Of a stretch of 48,879 nucleotides of DNA, positions 43,288-48,879 are shown in pieces (the stretch's first letter is position 1; each line of letters begins with the position of its first letter). The position numbers were made by a program, and so were the translations under genes. The notes under the pieces are model-generated. The model ran no database searches. It was given only the letters and a program-made list of their open reading frames with translations, and had not been told where the DNA came from. Origin of the DNA: Caryophanales bacterium UBA7057 (GTDB taxonomy: Bacteria; Bacillota_I; Bacilli_A; RF39; UBA660); the NCBI GenBank assembly GCA_002493865.1, contig DLAC01000054.1, positions 1 through 48,879 of the forward strand, given 5' to 3'.

Positions 43288-43288
43288 T
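43260..43288 (+). promoter_or_regulatory. Promoter of the T-box/valS operon
   Basis: TTTACA (43260-43265), 17 bases, TATAAT (43283-43288), overlapping the end of copy B. Confidence 0.65.
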
Positions 43289-43301
43289 CGAATAAGAAAA
43301 A

Positions 43302-43530
43302 CATTGAAATTGAGGTATTTATTGGAAACTTTTAGAGAGTCTATGGATGGTGAAAATAGACAGCAGAAAATAAATATGTAGCAATGGAGTTAAATTTCTG
43401 AACTGATTGTAGGAAATTTCGTATCAAATGGTGCGTTAAACCAAATGAAGAGCATTTTGATTAATGAACTAAGGTGGTACCGCGGGAATTACTCGTCCTT
43501 AACTAGAAAATAGTAAGGAGGAGTTTTTTT
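43302..43530 (+). promoter_or_regulatory. T-box leader (predicted tRNA-Val sensing) of the valS operon
   Basis: The T-box AAGGTGGTACCGCGG is at 43471-43485. Stem I is closed by CATTG (43302-43306) with CAATG (43382-43386). Its specifier loop has GAGGTA on the 5' side and GTA (43378-43380) on the 3' side, bounded by TATTTATT/AATAAATA. The distal AGAGAG and GGTGAAAA motifs follow the usual pattern. GTA decodes valine, fitting valS downstream. A terminator stem (ACTCGTCCTTA with TAAGGAGGAGT) ends in seven Ts (43524-43530). Its 3' arm holds the ribosome site of the first gene, so uncharged tRNA would both prevent termination and free that site. Confidence 0.92.
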
Positions 43531-44283
43531 ATGGATTTTGAAAAATGTAAAGAAGCATTTGAGCAATATATCAGTAATTATGATTTAAAAGATAAAAATA
43601 TCTTGACTAAATATAAGCACAGCTATTCAGTTTCAGATTTAATGGCAGAACTTGCCTTTCGATTAAACCTATCCAAAGAGGAAGTTATATTAGCGAAAAT
43701 AATCGGTCTTTTACATGATCTTGGTAGGTTTGAGCAACTGAGAGATTATCATTCCTTTTCTGACCAGAATATAGATCATGCAGATGAAAGCTGTGTTTAT
43801 TTATTTGAAAAAGGGCATATTCGAGATTTTATGGAAGATGATACGTATGATGCAGTGATTGAAAGAGCGATTCGTTACCATAATAAGTATGAACTTCCAG
43901 AATTAGAAGCAAAAGAATTACTTTTTTCTAAAATGATTCGTGATATGGATAAGGTGGATATTTATAAACAAGTAGCAGTGAACTACGAAATGGTTTTTGA
44001 TGTCGATGAGTTGAGTGAAAATGTACTAAAGCAGTTTGAACAATTAACTTTGATTGATATCAAGTATGCAAAGAAGAAAAGTGATATCGTTGTTGAAACG
44101 CTTGCTTTTATCTTTGATATCAATTTTGAAGAAAGTTATGATATTTTAGTGGAAACAGATAATTTTGATTTATTTTTAAGTACTGTAGAAGTGATGCCAA
44201 ATAGTGAGAAATTATGGAAAAAGCTAAGGGAAATTTGCTTTGATCGGATTAATCAAGGAGTAGGTGGAAAGAATGAATCATAG
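43531..44283 (+). CDS. HD-domain phosphohydrolase in the valS operon
   Basis: This 250-residue soluble protein shows the HD ligand set: H30 (YKHSYSV), H62-D63 (LLHDLGRFEQ), H83 (DHADES) and D in RDMDKVDIY. It is related to small HD hydrolases of unknown substrate, often annotated as nucleotide or nucleoside phosphatases. It is the first gene after the T-box, with ribosome site AAGGAGGA (43515-43522) lying in the terminator stem. It overlaps the next gene. T-box control ties it to valine charging, perhaps by clearing a nucleotide produced during starvation; that is inference only. Confidence 0.82.
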   Translation: MDFEKCKEAFEQYISNYDLKDKNILTKYKHSYSVSDLMAELAFRLNLSKEEVILAKIIGLLHDLGRFEQLRDYHSFSDQNIDHADESCVYLFEKGHIRDFMEDDTYDAVIERAIRYHNKYELPELEAKELLFSKMIRDMDKVDIYKQVAVNYEMVFDVDELSENVLKQFEQLTLIDIKYAKKKSDIVVETLAFIFDINFEESYDILVETDNFDLFLSTVEVMPNSEKLWKKLREICFDRINQGVGGKNES

Positions 44284-44722
44284 GGGAAAATTAATTGTAA
44301 TTCCGAATGAGGATGAGATTCTACAGGAAATATTTGAAAGAAATGTGCGACAGGGAGAAAGTCATACAAGATATTTACAAGAGTTTTCCGATACTTATAT
44401 GTTAGGACTCCATTTTGAAGAAGATGACTATCAAAAGGCTCCCTGTGATATTGCGGAACTCGGTCATATGGTAATTAAAGTAGAAGACGATGCCTCCTTG
44501 GTGATTTTCTATTTACCAGAGAGAATTACAGATAGACAGTATCTTTATATTTATAGTCACCAGACGGAACTTGAGAAATATACAGAAGTCAGCGGTTTTT
44601 CTTTAAGAAAAGAAGAGAATTCAGCATGGGAGAATATTCATAAGGTAAGTGGAATTATAGAGGAAGCAACGAGAAAGAATTTATTACAAGTTTCAAAGAG
44701 TGAAGGAACGAACGTTAGATAA
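44273..44722 (+). CDS. Unknown protein in the valS operon
   Basis: This 149-residue soluble protein begins MNHRGKLIVIPNEDEILQEIFERN. It is rich in Glu and Tyr with beta-like stretches (VIFYLPERI, YLYIYSHQ) and has no recognisable domain. The ATG at 44273 follows TAGGTGGA; the GTG at 44264 is inside that site. It overlaps the HD gene's end by 11 bases and precedes valS by 17 bases, so it is translated from the same T-box message. The link with valyl-tRNA synthetase suggests a function in translation or stress, but none can be named. Confidence 0.7.
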   Translation: MNHRGKLIVIPNEDEILQEIFERNVRQGESHTRYLQEFSDTYMLGLHFEEDDYQKAPCDIAELGHMVIKVEDDASLVIFYLPERITDRQYLYIYSHQTELEKYTEVSGFSLRKEENSAWENIHKVSGIIEEATRKNLLQVSKSEGTNVR

Positions 44723-44739
44723 AATAAGGAGATGATAAT

Positions 44740-47277
44740 ATGTTAGAGAAAAAATATAATCATAAACAGGTAGAAGAAAATAAATATGAAATGTGGAAGG
44801 AAAAAGAATATTTTAAGGCAGGAAAAGATCAGAGTAAAGAACCATTCTGTATTGTAATTCCACCTCCTAATGTTACAGGAAAGCTTCATTTAGGACATGC
44901 TTGGGATACAACACTTCAAGATATTATTATTCGTTATAAAAGAATGGATGGGTATGATGCTTTATGGCTGCCTGGAATGGATCATGCAGGGATTGCAACT
45001 CAAGCAAAAGTAGATAAAAAATTAAAAGATCAAGGAATCAAACCTCGCGAGATGGACCGCGAAGAGTGGTTAAAGGTAGCATGGGATTGGAAAAAGGAAT
45101 ATTCAGAAAATATCCGTTCTCAATGGGCAAAACTTGGACTTTCCCTAGATTATTCGAGAGAGAGATTTACGTTAGATGAAGGATTATCGAAGGCTGTTCG
45201 AAAAGTATTTGTGGATTTATATAACGAAGGATTAATCTATCGAGGAGAAAGAATCATTAACTGGGATCCAGAAGCAATGACAGCATTATCCAATGAAGAA
45301 GTAATCTATAAAGATGTGGAAGGTGCCTTTTATCACTTAAAATATTTTATTGAAGGAACGACTGATTACTTAGAAGTCGCAACGACTCGTCCTGAAACTT
45401 TATTTGGAGATACTGCGGTTGCCGTTAACCCGAAAGATGATAGATATAAAGATTTAATTGGTAAAAACGTCATTCTTCCAATTGTTAATAAACTAATTCC
45501 AATTGTCGGAGATGAACATGCAGACCCAGAATTTGGAACGGGTGTTGTTAAAATTACACCTGCGCATGATCCTAACGACTTTGAGGTTGGAAACCGTCAT
45601 AACCTAGAAAGAGTTGTTGTTATGAATCCGGATGCAACGATGAATGAAAATGCTGGAATTTACAAAGGAATGACTCGTGAAGCATGTAGAGAAGCACTCC
45701 TGAAAGATTTAAAGGAACAAGGCTTATTAATTAAAGTTGAACCAATGACTCATAGTGTAGGGCATAGTGAAAGAACGGATTGTTTAGTAGAACCATATCT
45801 ATCTAAGCAATGGTTTGTAAAAATGAGACCATTAGCGGATCGTGTATTAGAAAATCAAAAAGACAAAGATAAAAAAGTAAACTTTGTTCCTGAACGTTTT
45901 GAGAAAGTAATGAATCACTGGATGGAAATTACTTATGACTGGTGTATTTCTCGTCAACTTTGGTGGGGACATAGAATCCCTGCTTGGTATAAAGGGGATG
46001 AAGTTTATGTTGGAATGGAAGATCCAGTTGGAGAGGGATGGGTTCAAGATAGTGACGTACTAGATACTTGGTTCAGTTCTGCCTTATGGCCATTTAGTAC
46101 CCTAGGTTGGCCGGAAAATACTCCGGATTTAGAACGCTATTATTCTAATAATTGTTTGGTAACTGGATATGATATTATTCCATTCTGGGTCAACAGAATG
46201 ACTTTTCAAGGACTTCACTTTACTGGAAAAAGACCATTTAAAGATTGCTTAATTCATGGACTCATTCGTGATAAACAAGGTAGAAAGATGTCTAAATCCT
46301 TAGGAAACGGAATTGATCCTATGGATGTCATTGAAGAATATGGTGCTGATACACTTCGTTTTTTCTTAACGACCAATTCTGCACCGGGAATGGATTTAAG
46401 ATATGATGAAGAAAAAGTAAAATCTACTTGGAACTTTATCAATAAACTATGGAATGCATCCAGGTTTGTTCTTATGAATTTGGAAGACTTTAAGGAAGAA
46501 AATGATACGTTAGAAAATTTAAAAATTCAAGATCAATGGATATTAGAAAAATTAAATAAAACCGTAGAAAGCGTAAGAAATAATATGGAAAAGTATGAAT
46601 TCCATAATGTAGGAAATGAGCTTTATAGTTTTATTTGGGAAGATTATTGTGACTGGTACATTGAACTTTCAAAAGCAAGTATGGATGATACAACGAAGAG
46701 TGTTTTATTAAAAGTGTTAACCAATATTTTAAAAATGCTTCATCCATTTATGCCATATGTAACAGAAGAAATTTATAGTATGCTACCAATCAAAGATGCA
46801 GAGTCTATTATGATTAGTAGTTATCCAATCGTAGAAGATATTAATTTTAAAAAAGAAAAGGAATTAGTCGACAAATTAATTGAAGATATTGTTAGTATCC
46901 GTAATTTAAAAGCTACCAATGGTATTACGAAAGATGCGCAGATTGAGATTAAGAATGTTGAAAATGAGGAAATTCTATCTATTTATAAATCACAATTAAA
47001 GATTAGCAATGAAAAAGTAGTGACAAATCCAGTTCCTAATTCTAATTTTAAAAATTATCAGTCTAAAAATATTGATATTACATTCTATTATGAAGGGCAA
47101 AAAGAAGATGAATCTAAAAAGGAAGAAGAAATCAAGAGATTAGAAGCATCCATTGAAAGAAGAGAAAAACTATTAGCAAATGAAAATTATGTAAACAAAG
47201 CACCAGCCAATATTGTGGAAATGGATCGTAAAAAATTACAGGAAGAAAAAGAAAAGTTAGTGCTGTTAAAAAAATAA
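44740..47277 (+). CDS. valS: Valyl-tRNA synthetase
   Basis: This 845-residue class I enzyme has HLGH at residues 50-53 (PPNVTGKLHLGHAW) and KMSKS at 516-520. The editing domain motif TTRPETLFGDTAVAVNP is intact, as are the zinc-free connective region and the anticodon-binding helices. The Lys/Glu-rich coiled-coil arm at the C-terminus (EIKRLEASIERREKLL) is typical of ValRS. It charges tRNA-Val in the cytosol and is third in the T-box operon. AAGGAGATG precedes the ATG. Length and motifs indicate a functional enzyme. Confidence 0.97.
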   Translation: MLEKKYNHKQVEENKYEMWKEKEYFKAGKDQSKEPFCIVIPPPNVTGKLHLGHAWDTTLQDIIIRYKRMDGYDALWLPGMDHAGIATQAKVDKKLKDQGIKPREMDREEWLKVAWDWKKEYSENIRSQWAKLGLSLDYSRERFTLDEGLSKAVRKVFVDLYNEGLIYRGERIINWDPEAMTALSNEEVIYKDVEGAFYHLKYFIEGTTDYLEVATTRPETLFGDTAVAVNPKDDRYKDLIGKNVILPIVNKLIPIVGDEHADPEFGTGVVKITPAHDPNDFEVGNRHNLERVVVMNPDATMNENAGIYKGMTREACREALLKDLKEQGLLIKVEPMTHSVGHSERTDCLVEPYLSKQWFVKMRPLADRVLENQKDKDKKVNFVPERFEKVMNHWMEITYDWCISRQLWWGHRIPAWYKGDEVYVGMEDPVGEGWVQDSDVLDTWFSSALWPFSTLGWPENTPDLERYYSNNCLVTGYDIIPFWVNRMTFQGLHFTGKRPFKDCLIHGLIRDKQGRKMSKSLGNGIDPMDVIEEYGADTLRFFLTTNSAPGMDLRYDEEKVKSTWNFINKLWNASRFVLMNLEDFKEENDTLENLKIQDQWILEKLNKTVESVRNNMEKYEFHNVGNELYSFIWEDYCDWYIELSKASMDDTTKSVLLKVLTNILKMLHPFMPYVTEEIYSMLPIKDAESIMISSYPIVEDINFKKEKELVDKLIEDIVSIRNLKATNGITKDAQIEIKNVENEEILSIYKSQLKISNEKVVTNPVPNSNFKNYQSKNIDITFYYEGQKEDESKKEEEIKRLEASIERREKLLANENYVNKAPANIVEMDRKKLQEEKEKLVLLKK

Positions 47278-47351
47278 ATGGAAATTTTTATAAATATTTG
47301 TGAATAAGTTGTGTGAAGTATAGTATACTTTAAAGTAAGGTGGAGAGAATC

Positions 47352-47663
47352 ATGGACGAGGAAATCATTGTACTTTTTGGTTTTATTGAAGATAAAGAAA
47401 AACAAGCAGAAGACTTTTTAAAAAGCAAAGAGGGAAGTAAGGAAGAAAATACAAACTCTGTTTTAGGATTAAAAACAATGGAGCAATTGATTAAAAGATT
47501 GCCGTCTGCTTCTACTGTTCAAGAGTTAGAGTCATCCATTCGAAATGAGTTGAACTCAGAAACAAGACCTTTCAAGATTTCTTCTTTAGAACGAGAATTA
47601 GCAATTATTACGGAATATCAAGAAAAAAAAGGACAAAAAAACTTGGGGATATCTCAAAAGTAA
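47352..47663 (+). CDS. Small acidic protein, unknown function
   Basis: This 103-residue soluble protein begins MDEEIIVLFGFIEDKEKQAEDF and is charged and helical, with KTMEQLIKRLPSASTVQELE in the middle. ATG at 47352 follows AAGGTGGAGAG; the GTG at 47340 lies in that site. A -10-like TATACT precedes it. It is followed by a strong terminator, so it is a separate short unit after valS. No family is recognised. Confidence 0.6.
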   Translation: MDEEIIVLFGFIEDKEKQAEDFLKSKEGSKEENTNSVLGLKTMEQLIKRLPSASTVQELESSIRNELNSETRPFKISSLERELAIITEYQEKKGQKNLGISQK

Positions 47664-47692
47664 TTAGAATATAAATTTAAAATTGATGAGTG

Positions 47693-47725
47693 AAGGAGTT
47701 CTAGAAATAGAAATTCCTTTTTATT
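47693..47725 (+). terminator. Rho-independent terminator
   Basis: AAGGAgTTCTA and TAGAAaTTCCTT pair around a GAAA loop, followed by Ts. Confidence 0.8.
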
Positions 47726-47818
47726 TGAACTGCGACTGTAAATAGACAAAATGCAACCGTAAATTTCTATACATATGACTTATTTTGTAGTAAAATGCTT
47801 TTTGGAATAGGAGGTTTT

Positions 47819-48814
47819 ATGAAAAATAAGAATCAAAAATCATGGAAAAATAGTCATTTCATATGGCTTGTATTATTATTTTTTGTGGCTCTCTTAATCT
47901 TATTGCCATTATTTATGAACACTTATCATGCAGGACATGATACGAAATATCATCTTGCGAATGTATTAGCGATTGAAAACCAAATTGAGATAGGGCATAT
48001 TCCAACGAGCCCGATACTAGATAAAATTGGCTATGGGTTGGGGTATGGAACGAGACTTTTTTACCCGCCACTTTCTCATACTGTCACTGCTTATTTATTT
48101 TTCTTATGTTCTCATATTCATTTTACAGTAACTGATACTTTAAAATTAGCACATTTTTTAGCACTGTTTTTATCTGGGTGTGCGATGTATTTTCTTTCAT
48201 ATCATTTGTCAAAAAATAAAAAAATTGCTTTTATTTCGGCAATTATTTATATGTCTTTTCCATATCATATTTCCGATATTTATGTAAGAGACTCCTTAGC
48301 AGAATGTTTTCTGTATCCCTTTTTACCAATGATATTATTAGGTATTTGTCATTTGTTAGATGGAAATCCAAAAAAATTTTATCCATTATTTGTTTTAGGA
48401 TATGTAGGGGGAATGTTATCTCATCTGACACTGATGATTTATTTTACGATTCTAGTTCTTATTTTTCTTTTTATTTCTAAAAAGATTGTTTTTATCAAAG
48501 AAAAAATAATTCCGTTATCACTTGCATCCATTAGTATTTTAGGAATCACTTGTTTTTTTACATCGAGTGTGCTAGAAAATCATCTGGCTTTAGATTACGT
48601 TGTATTTGATTCCGGAGAAATGACAAAAAGGATTGTAAAGACGGCATTATATCCATTTGAATATTTGAATATCTTTCCGCCTCTTCAGTCTAGTATTAAG
48701 TTCTATTTTCCAATTGCTTTACTATTACTACTAGGATTTACAATGATCAAAAGAAAAAAAATAGAATTTCCTAAATATACAAAGAATTTTTTAGTAATTG
48801 GACTAGTTGTGTAG
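47819..48814 (+). CDS. PTPS-related / glycosyltransferase-like membrane protein, short form
   Basis: This 331-residue protein has about eight hydrophobic segments and opens after helix 1 with HAGHDTKYHLANVLAIENQI and LGYGTRLFYPPLSH. That is the conserved start of the 6-pyruvoyl-tetrahydropterin-synthase-related membrane protein domain, which resembles GT-C glycosyltransferases (HDxxYH and YPPL motifs). Family members are usually over 550 residues, so the C-terminal half is missing. The frame stops with TAG at 48812-48814 at LVIGLVV and no continuation is seen in other frames. ATG at 47819 follows ATAGGAGG. It may be truncated or a sequence error may be present. Confidence 0.65.
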   Translation: MKNKNQKSWKNSHFIWLVLLFFVALLILLPLFMNTYHAGHDTKYHLANVLAIENQIEIGHIPTSPILDKIGYGLGYGTRLFYPPLSHTVTAYLFFLCSHIHFTVTDTLKLAHFLALFLSGCAMYFLSYHLSKNKKIAFISAIIYMSFPYHISDIYVRDSLAECFLYPFLPMILLGICHLLDGNPKKFYPLFVLGYVGGMLSHLTLMIYFTILVLIFLFISKKIVFIKEKIIPLSLASISILGITCFFTSSVLENHLALDYVVFDSGEMTKRIVKTALYPFEYLNIFPPLQSSIKFYFPIALLLLLGFTMIKRKKIEFPKYTKNFLVIGLVV

Positions 48815-48879
48815 TGTTACAATTGATGTGAAACATTTCTATATAAAAAAAGTGAATCAAGTCGTATAATATGAGTTGT

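Overview
The window is a low-GC, AT-rich bacterial chromosome segment using the standard bacterial code: Trp is always TGG, and TGA is used as a stop, for example at 12749 and 27999. Gram-positive hallmarks are strong AGGAGG-type ribosome sites, TTGACA/TATAAT promoters, a T-box leader, RNase J, RNase III, trigger factor, Lon, RbfA, GreA, lipoproteins and a CotS/YsxE-like protein. This fits a member of the Bacillota (Bacilli), probably one of the uncultured or gut-associated low-GC lineages. Genus cannot be assigned by eye.

Layout. (1) 1-9,970 is an accessory block of mostly single, functionally unrelated genes on the + strand: nitroreductases, a CPBP protease, a PNPOx-like protein, a broken alkyltransferase-like gene, an acyltransferase, a DUF5131 protein, an HD hydrolase, a cupin, a RhuM-Fic protein, an EEP phosphatase, a deoxyribosyltransferase-like protein, a CmpB-like membrane protein and a flavoprotein-rubredoxin. 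Several spacers share a short leader around the ribosome site. Two genes carry single-base frameshifts, and a cupin remnant abuts the Fic gene. (2) 10,048-14,580 holds an HD-GYP protein, a degenerate GDPD-like protein, a thioredoxin-like/Tim44-like pair, and a convergent yidD plus metal-binding-lipoprotein pair. (3) 14,770-18,065 holds two tandem paralogues of unknown function, the first interrupted by an in-frame TAA. (4) 18,192-32,568 is housekeeping and envelope genes: rnc, an RNase J-family protein with a degraded active site, a deacetylase, a TraB/GumN lipoprotein, rbfA, PrsW, two DedA/VTT proteins, rmuC and an ABC-F ATPase. (5) 32,629-47,663 holds a dGTPase-like HD protein, greA, tig, lon, a SpoVID-like LysM protein, a YsxE-like protein, a second tandem paralogue pair, and a T-box-controlled HD/unknown/valS operon. 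(6) The right edge carries a short membrane protein resembling the N-terminal half of large PTPS-related glycosyltransferase-like proteins.

The order tig, lon, SpoVID-like, YsxE-like, T-box, valS recalls the Bacillus tig-clpX-lon-...-spoVID-ysxE-valS neighbourhood, which helps identify the two weakly conserved sporulation-type genes. No CRISPR array, IS element, tRNA, rRNA or phage structural module was seen. No intergenic stretch exceeds about 300 bases. The most unusual material is the set of lineage-specific paralogue pairs, enzymes whose active-site residues are missing (RNase J-like, GDPD-like, ZnuA-like, YsxE-like), and the cassette-like accessory block.
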